Shown: one piece after another, positions 1 to 9,258 of the stretch
How the letters are laid out: each line of letters begins with the position of its first letter
How positions within the stretch are numbered: the first letter of the stretch is position 1
DNA from: Acidobacteriota bacterium
GTDB taxonomy: Bacteria > Acidobacteriota > Terriglobia > 20CM-2-55-15
Length of the DNA stretch: 32,837 bases
Assembly: GCA_022821265.1 (NCBI GenBank)
Contig: JAJEDW010000071.1
Span: forward strand, 1-32,837
Direction: 5' to 3'
Translations under genes and position numbers: made by a program
The notes under the pieces: generated by a model
Databases searched by the model: none
What the model was told of the DNA's origin: nothing
The model's input: the letters and a program-made list of their open reading frames with translations, nothing else

Positions 1-3000
1 CGGGGATCGTCCCAGGTACGTCTGCAGACGCGCTCGGGGACGAACGAGTTTCACGGGGCGTTGTTCTACACGACCAACAACTCGGCCTTGAACGCCAACA
101 CGTGGTTCGACAACCTGCGCGGTAACGAGAAGGACTGGGAGAACCGGAACCAGTACGGCGGCCGGTTGGGCGGACCGATCCTGCGGAACCGGGCGTTTTT
201 CTTCGTCCTGATCGACAACCAGTTGTACCGCACGCGTCAGAACGTCATCGGCAACGTCCTGACGCAGCAGGCGCGCCAGGGCATTTTCCGCTACTGGCCG
301 GGCGTGGAGAACGACAACGCGCTGGGCGGGTCGGGGGCCTCGGTCGACTTCAACGGCAACCCGACGCAGCCAGCGGGCGCGACGGGGTCGCTCCAGAGTT
401 TCAACCTGTTCAGCGACGTCATGGACCCGCACCGCGGGACCGGCATCTCGAACAACGCTTACTTGCAGGAAACGCTGCGCCGGATGCCGGCGCCCAACGA
501 CTTCACGGTGGGCGACGGCCTGAACACGGCGGGCATCTCGTGGGTCCGGAGCGTATCGGGTGACGACAACGCGGCCGGGACGTCGCAAAACACGAACCGG
601 AAGCAATTGAACCTCAGGTTCGACTACCAGATCACGGACGGCAACAAGGTCAACGTCGTGATTTCGCGGGAGCGGAACACGGCGGCCAACAACGAGCCGA
701 CCTGGCCCGGCGGGTTCACGGGCTTTCAGTTCCGCGCGCCGCGGATCTACTCGGCGCAGTGGACGTCTTCGGTGACGCCGACCGTCTTGAACGAGTTCCG
801 GTTCGGCTACCGCGTGACCAACTGGCATGGACGGCCGCCGTTCGCGGTGGGCTGCTGCTTCGGCGATGGTCAGTTCAACGACGGGTTGACCGACGAAGCC
901 CGCGAGCTCTTCGACACGTACTTCCAGTTCTCGAACGGATATCCATACCTTCAAAACCTGCAGTCGGTCGGGGGCACCTTGTGGATGGCGCGGCCCTCCC
1001 TGGGTTCCACGCGCACGCAGAACAGCCCGCTTTACGTGTTTTCCGACAACGTGAGTTGGGTCGTCGGGTCGCATTCGTTCCAGGCCGGATGGGAAGCCAC
1101 CTGGGCCGACTCGGACGGGTGGAACGGCGGCAGCCTGTGGCCGAGCGTCTCGATCGGTTCGGGCAACTACGACGTCACCGCGCTCGAGCGGTTCGCCGAC
1201 ATGCATGCGAACGACCGGGACGTTGCCGAAGCGATCCTCAACGACTTGTCCGGATCGGTCGGGACCCTCGTGATGGGTTACATCGTCAACGATCCCTCTC
1301 GCGGGTTCGACGACATCCTGGTGACGCCCAAGCAGAACCTGAACTACCACCAGGACGACTGGGCGGCCTTCTTCAAGGACGACTGGAACGTCACGCAGAA
1401 CCTGACGATCAACTTCGGCGTCCGCTGGGACGTCTACGGGGTGCCGTACGAGGCGAAGGGCCTGAACACGGCGCCGGACAACCCGGAGCGGCTGATCAAC
1501 GGCGGCGCAAACAACCCGAACGACCTGATTCGGTTCATTCAGGTCGGGCGTTTCAGCCCGAACCCCGAACGCGGCCTCTACGAGAAGGACTGGAACAACT
1601 TCGCGCCCAGCTTCGGCTTCAGCTACAACGTGCCGTGGCTGGACCGGACCACGGTGGTCCGCGGCGGCTTCGGCGTCAGCTACTCTGGAGCGCCGACGTT
1701 CCTGCAGTATGACTTCGGACCGGGCCGCAACCCGGGCAAGTCGTTCACGGCTACGGCCACCCCGACGCAGTTCACGGCCGTCCCGGGTATCGCCGGGAAC
1801 CCCGATGCAGCTACCGTGCAGTTCCCGCTGCCCAACCCGATCGAGCCGTTCGGCACGATCCCGCTGAACAATCGGCGCGTGGACGCCTTCGTGTACGCTC
1901 CCGACCGGCGGATTCCCTACATCCAGAACTTCAACCTCTCGGTCGAGACCGAGATCGCTCCCGACACCAACCTGAGCGTCTCCTACATCGGGACCACGGG
2001 CGTGTCGCTTTGGGGCGAACGTGAGTTGAACGAGTACGAGATCTTCAACAACGGCATCCTCGACGCGTTCAACGTCGTGCGCGGTGGCGGCACCGCCCCG
2101 TTGTTCGAGGACATGTTCGAAGGTCTACGGTTCGGCGGCTGCGTCATCGGCACCGACGGCTGCACCGCGTCGTCGTCGCTGCGCAACTGGAGCCGGACCG
2201 ACGATTTCTTTGCGGACGGCGAGGCGGCCGGTTTCGCCGAGTTCCTCAACTCGACGCCGTTCGCCGGCGGCGGCTGGGGCGGCATGCTCCGGGCCAACGG
2301 CTATCCGGAAGACTTCATCGTGATCGCTCCGCAGTTCGACGACGTGGACGTGTACGGCAACCAGGACCATTCGACGTATCACTCGCTGCAGACGCAGGTG
2401 ACGAAGCGGCTCTCCGCCGGCTTCAGCGGCCAGTTGACCTACACGTGGTCGAAGGCGATCAGCAACGCCGGGACGGCGACGTTCCGGGCCCGCGAGGACC
2501 AGAGCGGATCGATCCGCGACCCGCGGAACCGGAACCTGAACAAGGGCGTCGTCGGTTTCCACCGCACGCACGGGTTCAACGCGCACGGCGTGTGGCAGTT
2601 GCCGTTCGGACCGGGCCGCGCGCTGGGTTCGAACGCGCCGGGGGCGCTGGCCCGCATCATCGAGGGTTGGCAGTTGTCGTCGATCTTCAGTTGGGTTTCC
2701 GGCACGCCGCTGATGGTGACAGCCGGATCTCTTCAGACGATCGCGGCGAACGACCTGGTCAACACGCCCGATCTGGTTGGCGGCATCGACGCGTTCCCGA
2801 AGTCCCTCGGAGAGGTCAATGTCGGCTCGAACGGCAACATCAGCTACTTCACGGGGCTTACGCGCACGGCTGAGCCGGTCAACGACTACTACGGATCGAA
2901 TCCGGACAACTTGCAGACCCACGCGGCGCTCTTCCAGATCGTCGACAGCTCGGGCAACGTGATCCTGCGGAACCCGAAGCCGGGGACGACGGGTAACCTG

Positions 3001-3231
3001 GGTCCCAACTGGCTGTCGGGACCGGGTAGCCTGGGCATCGACGCCGCGCTCTCCAAGTCCATTCAGATTCGCGAAGAGATGGATTTCACGGTCCGGCTCG
3101 ATGCGATCAACTTGCTCAACACGCCGCTGTGGAACAACCCGAACACGAACATCAATTCGTCGTCGTTCGGGCGGATCACGTCGGCGGGCGGCGCGCGCAC
3201 GTTCACGCTGAACGCGCGCATCGACTTCTAG
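1..3231 (+). CDS. TonB-dependent receptor, Oar-like (5' truncated by window)
   Basis: Outer-membrane beta-barrel transporter or adhesin of the Oar/CarboxypepD_reg-TonB type. The reading frame is open from base 1, so the start, signal peptide, N-terminal regulatory-like domain and part of the plug lie upstream. The first visible residues include TRSGTNEFHG, the typical end of the plug domain. A long barrel follows, with alternating aromatic strands and Asn/Gly-rich loops, and the protein ends TLNARIDF with the terminal Phe expected for BAM-dependent assembly. At least 1,076 residues are visible, which fits the usual 1,000-1,200 residue family. An in-frame TTG at 61 is inside the plug and is not a real start. 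Substrate is unknown: such receptors are numerous in Acidobacteriota and are often assigned to glycan or protein uptake. A strong terminator follows, so it probably ends its own transcript. Confidence 0.93.
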   Translation, partial: RGSSQVRLQTRSGTNEFHGALFYTTNNSALNANTWFDNLRGNEKDWENRNQYGGRLGGPILRNRAFFFVLIDNQLYRTRQNVIGNVLTQQARQGIFRYWPGVENDNALGGSGASVDFNGNPTQPAGATGSLQSFNLFSDVMDPHRGTGISNNAYLQETLRRMPAPNDFTVGDGLNTAGISWVRSVSGDDNAAGTSQNTNRKQLNLRFDYQITDGNKVNVVISRERNTAANNEPTWPGGFTGFQFRAPRIYSAQWTSSVTPTVLNEFRFGYRVTNWHGRPPFAVGCCFGDGQFNDGLTDEARELFDTYFQFSNGYPYLQNLQSVGGTLWMARPSLGSTRTQNSPLYVFSDNVSWVVGSHSFQAGWEATWADSDGWNGGSLWPSVSIGSGNYDVTALERFADMHANDRDVAEAILNDLSGSVGTLVMGYIVNDPSRGFDDILVTPKQNLNYHQDDWAAFFKDDWNVTQNLTINFGVRWDVYGVPYEAKGLNTAPDNPERLINGGANNPNDLIRFIQVGRFSPNPERGLYEKDWNNFAPSFGFSYNVPWLDRTTVVRGGFGVSYSGAPTFLQYDFGPGRNPGKSFTATATPTQFTAVPGIAGNPDAATVQFPLPNPIEPFGTIPLNNRRVDAFVYAPDRRIPYIQNFNLSVETEIAPDTNLSVSYIGTTGVSLWGERELNEYEIFNNGILDAFNVVRGGGTAPLFEDMFEGLRFGGCVIGTDGCTASSSLRNWSRTDDFFADGEAAGFAEFLNSTPFAGGGWGGMLRANGYPEDFIVIAPQFDDVDVYGNQDHSTYHSLQTQVTKRLSAGFSGQLTYTWSKAISNAGTATFRAREDQSGSIRDPRNRNLNKGVVGFHRTHGFNAHGVWQLPFGPGRALGSNAPGALARIIEGWQLSSIFSWVSGTPLMVTAGSLQTIAANDLVNTPDLVGGIDAFPKSLGEVNVGSNGNISYFTGLTRTAEPVNDYYGSNPDNLQTHAALFQIVDSSGNVILRNPKPGTTGNLGPNWLSGPGSLGIDAALSKSIQIREEMDFTVRLDAINLLNTPLWNNPNTNINSSSFGRITSAGGARTFTLNARIDF

Positions 3232-3263
3232 CATCCGGGCGGCCTCCGGCCGTTCAACTCCAG

Positions 3264-3296
3264 AAAGGCCCCGGCGCTTGCCGGGGCCTTTTTCTT
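3264..3296 (+). terminator. Intrinsic terminator after the TonB receptor
   Basis: A perfect 12-bp stem (AAAGGCCCCGGC at 3264-3275 pairing with 3280-3291) closes a 4-nt GCTT loop. It runs into a T-rich tract on the + strand (TTTTTCTT). It lies 33 nt after the TonB receptor stop and just before the next gene. This is the clearest rho-independent terminator in the window. Confidence 0.93.
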
Positions 3297-3324
3297 GCGA
3301 CAAGATGCGGGCGGAGTGCACACC

Positions 3325-5178
3325 GTGAAAACGATTCGGACAATCGGGCTGGGCATGCTGGCGCTGGTTCTTTGTCCGAGCGCTTCGGCCCTGCAGCAGC
3401 CGGCCATCCGGTTCAATCCCGAGGCGCCCCTGTCGCCGCTGGAGAAGGCGCCGGGGGAGCGGGCGGCGTACGAAGCCATCCGCGATCAGATCGATCCGGG
3501 CCGGCGCCTGTCCCTCGTCAACCAGTTCATCGCCGATCACGCCGATTCGGAGTTCATGTACCTGGTCCTGGAGGTCCGGTGGCAGGTCCGGGTCGAACAG
3601 GGTGACTGGGCGGCGGTCGTCGAGTCGGCGGAGGCGGGGCTGGAGGCACAGAACCACTTCCGTGACGCGAAGCTCGGTTTCGTGACCAACCCGTCTCGCG
3701 TGGCCGGTCTGGCGGAGTTCCGATACGCGATGGCCGCCCGGGAGGCCGCCTATTACCAGTCGATCACCGAGGCCTACCGGAACCTGGGCGACTATGACAG
3801 GGTCCTGGAATACGGCGAATCCTGCCTGGCGGCGGCCGCCGCGGCCTGGGGCTTCTACGCGGAGGTCGCGGATGAGGGCTCGCCGGCGTATCGCGCCGCA
3901 CGGGAGCAGAACCTCGAGACGCAGGCTTTCGCCCTGTTCAATATGGTGGAGGTTTACGAAAGCCGGAACGATCACGCGAACGCTGTGGCGCACCGCGAAC
4001 GGATTCTCGAGCTGACGCCCGACGACCTCCAGACGCTGGCGACGACAGCGCGGATGATGGCGCTGGAGCCCCCGCCTCCCGGCGCCGATGCGGACGCGTA
4101 CCTCGGACGGGCGGAAAGCTACGCCCGGCGCACGCTGGAACAGGTGGCCGCCTACTACACGGCGCCCGCGTGGACCGCCCTCGACGCCGGGCGCAGAGCG
4201 GCCCTTGGCCGGGATGCGCACGTCGCGCTCGGGCTGATTCACTCGAGGCGCGGGGACTGGCACGGGGCGGCGGACGCCTTCGAGTCGTCGGTCCGGGCCC
4301 AACCGATGGACGCGCTCGCCTGGGCCGTTCTCGGAACTGCCCGGCGGGAGCTCGGGGACGTGGAGGGGTGGTTGTCGGCCTATGCCCGGGCCGTCCACCT
4401 GGAAATCCCGCAGCCGCGGATCCGTGCGGATCTCGAAACGGTCTTCATGGCCCGGGACGGTTCGCTGGACGGCTTGGACGCGTTCATCGAAGCCGAGGGT
4501 TCGATCATCGAGGCGCTCGGCGGCGGGCTCGATGGATCCCGTGAGAGAACGGCCTACATCGACGGCTTGCTCGAGAGCCTTGAAGTCCTGCCGACCGTCT
4601 TTCGGCCGAACACGTTCTGCTACCAGTACTACGAGTTCCTGGCGAGCCAGGATCTGGGCTGGGCGGCGGACGCCCTGGAGATCGGCGTCGGGTCGGGCGT
4701 CAACAGCTTCATCCTGCTGGATCGGGGCGCGGGTCGCGTGGTCGGGACCGACATCAACCAGAACGCGATCCGGACATTCGAGTTGAACGCCGCCCGGCTC
4801 GGCCACGAGGGCCGTATCGAGGGCCGGCCGGTTCCGCTTCATGAGCCGGCGGCCTTCTCGGTCATCGGCCGGAACGAGCGGTTCGATCTGATCATTTCGA
4901 ACCCCCCGTGGGAGGACCACGAACCTCGGCGGATCGCCGAGTACGCCTACCTGGACAGCGGTTGGACCCTGCTTCGATCGATGCTGGAGGGTCTGGCCGA
5001 CCACCTGAAGCCCGACGGACGCGTCTGGCTGCTGTACGGCGATCCGCGCGTGGTTCCGACCGGAGTCGCCCCCGCCGTGGACGTCGTCTTGCGGGAAGCC
5101 CCCGAGAACGGGCTGAACGCCACGCTTCTCTACCGCAATGCGCGGTGCTCGATCATTGAAGTCGTCGTGAATCGGTGA
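3325..5178 (+). CDS. Signal-peptide-bearing TPR protein with C-terminal NPPW-type SAM methyltransferase domain
   Basis: 617 residues from the GTG at 3325, chosen because GCGGAG sits about 8 nt upstream and the product then begins with a basic, hydrophobic, AxA-ending leader (MKTIRTIG...SASA-LQQ). Residues about 60-380 are helical TPR-like repeats. Residues about 430-617 form a Rossmann methyltransferase: motif I EIGVGSG (E452-G458), an acidic motif II VGTDINQNAI, and NPPW (N526-W529) preceded by FDLIIS. The NPPY/W motif is typical of enzymes methylating amide or amino nitrogen (HemK/PrmC, N6-adenine MTases), so a protein-glutamine or small-molecule N-methyltransferase is plausible but the substrate is unknown. 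The odd point is the apparent export signal, since SAM is cytoplasmic. The leader may instead be an uncleaved anchor, or the start may be elsewhere. It follows a terminator and is the first gene of the + strand block. Confidence 0.82.
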   Translation: MKTIRTIGLGMLALVLCPSASALQQPAIRFNPEAPLSPLEKAPGERAAYEAIRDQIDPGRRLSLVNQFIADHADSEFMYLVLEVRWQVRVEQGDWAAVVESAEAGLEAQNHFRDAKLGFVTNPSRVAGLAEFRYAMAAREAAYYQSITEAYRNLGDYDRVLEYGESCLAAAAAAWGFYAEVADEGSPAYRAAREQNLETQAFALFNMVEVYESRNDHANAVAHRERILELTPDDLQTLATTARMMALEPPPPGADADAYLGRAESYARRTLEQVAAYYTAPAWTALDAGRRAALGRDAHVALGLIHSRRGDWHGAADAFESSVRAQPMDALAWAVLGTARRELGDVEGWLSAYARAVHLEIPQPRIRADLETVFMARDGSLDGLDAFIEAEGSIIEALGGGLDGSRERTAYIDGLLESLEVLPTVFRPNTFCYQYYEFLASQDLGWAADALEIGVGSGVNSFILLDRGAGRVVGTDINQNAIRTFELNAARLGHEGRIEGRPVPLHEPAAFSVIGRNERFDLIISNPPWEDHEPRRIAEYAYLDSGWTLLRSMLEGLADHLKPDGRVWLLYGDPRVVPTGVAPAVDVVLREAPENGLNATLLYRNARCSIIEVVVNR

Positions 5179-5243
5179 GGGCGGCCTCGGGCGGAGCCGC
5201 CGCCCGCCGCGACGGAGGGTCGGGTCCGCCCGAGCTTGTCGTG

Positions 5244-5252
5244 TGCCATAAT
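5244..5252 (+). promoter_or_regulatory. Candidate extended -10 promoter for the TPR gene
   Basis: TGC-CATAAT is an extended -10 element (TGn plus a 5/6 match to TATAAT) in an otherwise very GC-rich 95-bp gap. Transcription would start near 5259, about 15 nt before the ATG at 5274. No good -35 is visible, as is usual for extended -10 promoters. It would let the 5274-13452 genes be transcribed independently of the methyltransferase gene. Confidence 0.4.
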
Positions 5253-5273
5253 CGCCGAAGCTGGGTGGGACGG

Positions 5274-6467
5274 ATGACGGCATTGCGGGCACGCTCGAAA
5301 CGCGCCGGGTCGTGGCTCGCCCTGATGCTCGTCTGCGGTGTGCCGGCGGAGCCGCTCCCGATCCTCCATGCGCAGGAAGCCGACGGCGCCGAGGTCCAGC
5401 GGCGGATCGGGCTCGAACACCTGGAGAACCGGCGCTTCGGTCCGGCGCTGGAGGCGTATCGCCGGGCCATCGAGCTGGACCCCGACAACGAGCGCCTGTA
5501 CCTGGAAACGGCCGACATCCACCTGGCTTCGGGCGCGCCCGCGGAGGCCGAGACGACGTTGGCCGAAGCGGCCCGGCGCTTCCCCGGCTCCATCGCGCCG
5601 GCCTACAACCTGCTGTACCACGATCTGGCGGAGCTATGGGCCAGCACGGGACGGCTTGCGAAGGCCAGCGCGGCGATGGAGGCGGCCGCCCGCATCGAGG
5701 GTCCCATCGCGCCCGCGGTCATACACAAGCGGATTGGCGACTACGGCGCCGATCTCCTGCGGCTGGACCCGGCGTTGGCGGCCTATCGAACGGCTCTGGC
5801 GCTGGACCCCGGGAATGCGGCCGTGCAACTGGCGCTGGGGAACCTGCACCTGCGCCGGAACAGCCTCGGCGAAGCCCGCCAGGCCTTCGACCAGGTCCTG
5901 GCCGCGCATCCGGACAGCATCGATTCGCTCCACGGCATCAGCGAGATCCATCGCCGGCGCGGGGAGTTCGAACAGGCGCTTGCCGCCGCCGACCAAGTGC
6001 TCGAACGGGTGCCGGACCATCAGAATGCGCTCTACATTCGGGGTACGGCCCGGGTCCGGATGGGGCAGGGCGCCGCGGGTCGGGCGGACCTGGAAGCCTA
6101 CGCCGCGCTCGAGGCCCGGTCCCGGGCCGCGGAGCAGCGTGCGCGCGCCCTGAACGCGTTCCGCACGGGAGCGCAGCGTCACCTGCTCGAGGGCCGGAAC
6201 GATGACGCGATCCAGGTCCTCGAATCCGGCATCGCGGACTATCCGGATGCCGCGGAATTGTATCGCGACCTCGGGCAGGCCCTCACCCAGGCCGGACGCC
6301 ATCGCGAGGCGATCGCCGCGTACCTGTCCATGCTCGAGAACGGGGGCGACGCCCCGGCGGCGCACCGCGAGCTGGCTCGCCTGTACCGGACCATCGGAGA
6401 CATCGAGGCGAGCGACCGGCACCAGTCGTTTTACGAGGCGGGGACCGGGGCGCGGCAACGTCCGTGA
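5274..6467 (+). CDS. Secreted tetratricopeptide repeat protein
   Basis: 397 residues from the ATG at 5274, preceded by GGTGGGA at 5-nt spacing; an in-frame GTG at 5175 would add 33 low-complexity residues and is less likely. The N-terminus (RARSKRAGSWLALMLV then a hydrophobic stretch ending at LHAQEA) looks like a signal peptide cleaved near residue 33. Nearly all the rest is TPR units of about 34 residues, e.g. A-LEAYRRAIELDPDN, AAYRTALALDPGNAAVQLALG, QAFDQVLAAHPDS and EFEQALAAADQVLERVPDHQNAL. No catalytic domain is visible, so it is probably a periplasmic or outer-membrane-associated scaffold. The stop overlaps the start of the FG-GAP/UnbV gene (GTGA), which suggests translational coupling and a joint function. 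TPR plus CRTAC1/UnbV pairings are common in Acidobacteriota. Confidence 0.88.
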   Translation: MTALRARSKRAGSWLALMLVCGVPAEPLPILHAQEADGAEVQRRIGLEHLENRRFGPALEAYRRAIELDPDNERLYLETADIHLASGAPAEAETTLAEAARRFPGSIAPAYNLLYHDLAELWASTGRLAKASAAMEAAARIEGPIAPAVIHKRIGDYGADLLRLDPALAAYRTALALDPGNAAVQLALGNLHLRRNSLGEARQAFDQVLAAHPDSIDSLHGISEIHRRRGEFEQALAAADQVLERVPDHQNALYIRGTARVRMGQGAAGRADLEAYAALEARSRAAEQRARALNAFRTGAQRHLLEGRNDDAIQVLESGIADYPDAAELYRDLGQALTQAGRHREAIAAYLSMLENGGDAPAAHRELARLYRTIGDIEASDRHQSFYEAGTGARQRP

Positions 6468-8161
6468 CCCGCCGGGGAAAACGGCGGCTTGCCGCCTTCC
6501 TTCCGGTCGTGATCCTGTGCGATCCGAACGCCGCCGCGGGCGTGCAGGTTCAAGACGCCGCCGGCCCGCGTTTCACAAGCGCCGCGGCCGACGGCGGAAT
6601 CGACTTCGTTCACGTCAACGGCGCGACCCCGGAGAAGTACCTGCCCGAGACCATGGGCGGCGGTGTGGTCATCTTCGACCACGACGGCGACGGGTGGCCG
6701 GACATCTTCTTCGTCAACAGTGGAACGCTCGTCGACGACCCGACGATCGCGGATTCCCGTCATCGTCTCTACAGGAACAATCGCGACGGGACGTTCTCGG
6801 AGTCGCCCGCCGCGGGCGACATAGAGCGCTCCGCCTACGGCATGGGCGCCTGCGCGGCCGATGTCGACAATGATGGATGGACCGACCTGTACATCACGAA
6901 CTTCGGGCCGGACACGCTCTATCGCAACCGCGGGGGGAGCGGTTTCGACGACGTGACCGCGTCCGCCGGCATCCGAGCGGACCGATGGAGTTCGAGTTGC
7001 GCGTTCGCCGACGTCGACAACGACGGCGACGTCGACCTGTACGTCGCGAACTACCTGGACTTCTCGCTGGACGACAATCGCTACTGCGGTCTTCTCGACA
7101 TACGCATCTACTGCGATCCGAACGTGTACGACGGCGTGGCCGATATTCTCTACCGCAACGAGGGAGACGGCACGTTTACCGACGTCAGCCGCCAATCCGG
7201 CATCCAACTTCCCGAAGGCAAGGGCCTGGGTGTCGTCTTCGCCGACTACGACCTGGACGGCCGTGTCGACGCGTACGTGGCCAACGACCTTGTGGCGAAC
7301 TTCCTGTTTCGCAATTCCGGCGCGGGCCGCTTCGAGGAAACCGGCTTGACGGCCGGTGTCGCGCTCGGCGGCGACGGCCGTCCGATGTCCGGCATGGGGA
7401 CCGATATGGCGGACATGAACGGCGACGGCCGTCCGGACGCGTTCGTCACCAACATGGACCGCGAGACGCACAACCTGTACGCGAACATCGGCGGCGGCCT
7501 GTTCCTCGAGGTGACGTTCGAGAGTGGAGTGGGCACGGCCACGCTGCCGTACGTGGGCTGGGGCACGGCGTTCATGGACTACGACAACGACCGGGATCTC
7601 GACCTGGCGATCGCCAACGGCGCGGTCCTGGACAACATCGAAGAGTTTCGGGATACGCCCTATCCGCAACGGAACCTGCTGCTCGCCAACGACGGGACGG
7701 GATCGTTCCGGGACCGGACCCGCGAGGCCGGAAACGGGTTCGCGCTCGAGAAAGTCAGCCGCGGATTGGCCTCCGGCGACCTGGACAACGACGGCGATAT
7801 CGACATCGTGATCGGCAACAACGGGCAGGCGGCGGACTATCTCCGAAACGACGGGGCCGACGGCCATCATTCGCTGCTGGTCCGGTTGATCGGCGCCGAG
7901 AGCAACCGGAACGGCATCGGCGCGTGCCTGATCCTGACCGTCGGCGGCCGGGCCCTGGTCCGCCAGGTCAAGGCCGGGTCCAGCTATCTGGGACAAAACG
8001 ACACGCGCGTTCATTTCGGGCTGGGAACCTGGGAGCGGGCCGAAAGCCTGCAAATCGCCTGGCCGACGGGACGCGTGGACATCGTCGACGATATCGACGC
8101 CGACCGGATTCTGACGATTCGGGAAGGCGGACAGATCGTCGAGCAACGGCCGTTTTATTGA
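6464..8161 (+). CDS. CRTAC1/UnbV-type FG-GAP (VCBS) beta-propeller protein with ASPIC_UnbV C-terminus
   Basis: 565 residues, GTG start overlapping the upstream stop by 4 nt (GTGA). A short basic leader and hydrophobic stretch (RRLAAFLPVVILC) suggest export. Seven calcium-binding D-x-D-x-D-G-type repeats are visible: DHDGDGWPD, DVDNDGWTD, DVDNDGDVD, DYDLDGRVD, DMNGDGRPD, DYDNDRDLD and DLDNDGDID. Each is followed by a short beta strand ending near Asn, consistent with a complete seven-blade propeller. An insert after blade 3 carries two Cys (RYCG...IYCDPN). The last about 70 residues (VHFGLGTWERAESLQIAWP, then a DxDADR segment) match the ASPIC/UnbV domain. The role is unknown; related proteins are extracellular Ca-binding adhesin or scaffold-like proteins. 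Confidence 0.92.
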   Translation: MTRRGKRRLAAFLPVVILCDPNAAAGVQVQDAAGPRFTSAAADGGIDFVHVNGATPEKYLPETMGGGVVIFDHDGDGWPDIFFVNSGTLVDDPTIADSRHRLYRNNRDGTFSESPAAGDIERSAYGMGACAADVDNDGWTDLYITNFGPDTLYRNRGGSGFDDVTASAGIRADRWSSSCAFADVDNDGDVDLYVANYLDFSLDDNRYCGLLDIRIYCDPNVYDGVADILYRNEGDGTFTDVSRQSGIQLPEGKGLGVVFADYDLDGRVDAYVANDLVANFLFRNSGAGRFEETGLTAGVALGGDGRPMSGMGTDMADMNGDGRPDAFVTNMDRETHNLYANIGGGLFLEVTFESGVGTATLPYVGWGTAFMDYDNDRDLDLAIANGAVLDNIEEFRDTPYPQRNLLLANDGTGSFRDRTREAGNGFALEKVSRGLASGDLDNDGDIDIVIGNNGQAADYLRNDGADGHHSLLVRLIGAESNRNGIGACLILTVGGRALVRQVKAGSSYLGQNDTRVHFGLGTWERAESLQIAWPTGRVDIVDDIDADRILTIREGGQIVEQRPFY

Positions 8162-8188
8162 ACGGCGTTCCGGAAACACGAATAGAAT
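8158..8188 (+). promoter_or_regulatory. Weak candidate promoter ahead of the paralogous CarboxypepD_reg-TPR genes
   Basis: TTGAAC (8158-8163) and TAGAAT (8183-8188) resemble sigma70 boxes, but the spacer is 19 bp, longer than optimal. They sit in the 62-bp gap between the UnbV gene and the TTG-started gene at 8224, in a locally AT-rich patch. Read-through from upstream is equally possible. Confidence 0.28.
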
Positions 8189-8223
8189 ATCTGTCCTGCA
8201 AGTTTCGAACAGAGGTGCACGGT

Positions 8224-9240
8224 TTGCGTCAGGTCATCGGCGTCATTGCAGTCGGGCTCTTCCTTGGGACAGCGGCCGAGGCGCAGCTCCAGGGACGCGT
8301 CGTCGGGTCGGGCCGGGAGTTGATCGACGTGCTGGTGTCGCTGGAACGCGAAACCGGCCAGATCGTTCACCAGACGTTCACCAGCTCCCGCGGCACGTTC
8401 CGCGTGGAAGGCGTCAGCCTCTTCTCGGTCAGCAACAACAACCCCTACTACCTGGTCATCCGCGAGGAGGGATTCAAGCCCTACCGGCGGCGGTTGCAGC
8501 AACTGGACTTTCGCGGCGGCGGGGTCGTGTTCACGATCTTCCTCGAGCCCGAAGAAACGCGGACCGTGTCCTCGGCAGGCGACGACCCTTCCGTGGACGT
8601 CCGTCAACTGCAGGCGGCGATCCCCGAGTCCGCGTTCCGGGAGTACACGTCGGCCGGAGAGGCGGCGGCGGACGGCGACTTCGAGCGCGCGGCCCAGCGT
8701 CTGGAGCGGGCGGTCGAACTGGCGCCCGATTACTACGACGCGTGGATCGACCTCGGTGGGCAGTACGACCGCCTCGGCCGGCACGACGACGCGAAGGCGG
8801 CCTACATCGAGGCCGACGGGGTGAATCCGGCCGGCGCTCTGGCGCCGCTCAATCTCGGGGCGTTGTACTACCAGCAGGGCGAACGCGAACGCGCCGCGGG
8901 CGACGCGGACGCGTTCGGGTCGTTCTACGTGGCGGAGGAATGGCTCCGGCAAGCGATCGAGCGGAACCCCACCGGCGCCGAGGCGCGTTTCCTTCTCGGG
9001 GCCGCGCTTTACAGGATGGACCGGTTGGCCGAGGCCGAGGGCTCGTTGACCGACGCCATCGCGCTGGATGACGATTCCACCGATGCGCGGGTCATGCTGA
9101 TCAATGTCTATGTGCGCCAGAATCGCTACGATGCGGCCTTGAGCGAAGCCGTCGCCTTCCTGGACGCCAATCCGGACGCTCCGGAACGCGACGCGATCGG
9201 CCGCGTGATGTCGCAGTTGGAAGCGGCGCTCGGCCGCTAG
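8224..9240 (+). CDS. Secreted CarboxypepD_reg-like / TPR protein (tandem paralog A)
   Basis: 338 residues from a TTG at 8224. This start is chosen because AGAGG lies 8 nt upstream and because the protein then aligns from residue 1 with its downstream paralog. A GTG at 8215 is too close to the AGAGG. Leader MRQVIGVIAVGLFLGTAAEA then Q looks like a cleaved signal peptide. Residues about 22-110 form a carboxypeptidase-regulatory-like beta domain (GRVVGSGRELIDVLVSLERE, then EEGFKPYRRR). Residues about 125-338 contain TPRs (LERAVELAPDYYDAWIDLGG; AEGSLTDAIALDDDS). No catalytic residues are seen. It probably binds or scaffolds partners in the periplasm. An 18-nt gap leads to its paralog, so the two are co-transcribed. 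Confidence 0.87.
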   Translation: MRQVIGVIAVGLFLGTAAEAQLQGRVVGSGRELIDVLVSLERETGQIVHQTFTSSRGTFRVEGVSLFSVSNNNPYYLVIREEGFKPYRRRLQQLDFRGGGVVFTIFLEPEETRTVSSAGDDPSVDVRQLQAAIPESAFREYTSAGEAAADGDFERAAQRLERAVELAPDYYDAWIDLGGQYDRLGRHDDAKAAYIEADGVNPAGALAPLNLGALYYQQGERERAAGDADAFGSFYVAEEWLRQAIERNPTGAEARFLLGAALYRMDRLAEAEGSLTDAIALDDDSTDARVMLINVYVRQNRYDAALSEAVAFLDANPDAPERDAIGRVMSQLEAALGR

Positions 9241-9258
9241 CCTCGGGAGGACCACCGA

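Noticed and set aside
2125-5292. A 1,055-codon open frame on the - strand antisense to the TonB receptor and methyltransferase genes
   Set aside because: It is Arg/Pro/Val-rich low-complexity translation with no domain, covers two well-supported + genes and the terminator, and arises from strong third-position GC bias that removes stops from the antisense frame.
6877-8223. Long upstream extension of the CarboxypepD_reg-TPR paralog A reading frame
   Set aside because: The extension is an alternate-frame reading of the FG-GAP/UnbV gene. The real start is placed at TTG 8224 by its ribosome site, signal peptide and alignment with the downstream paralog.
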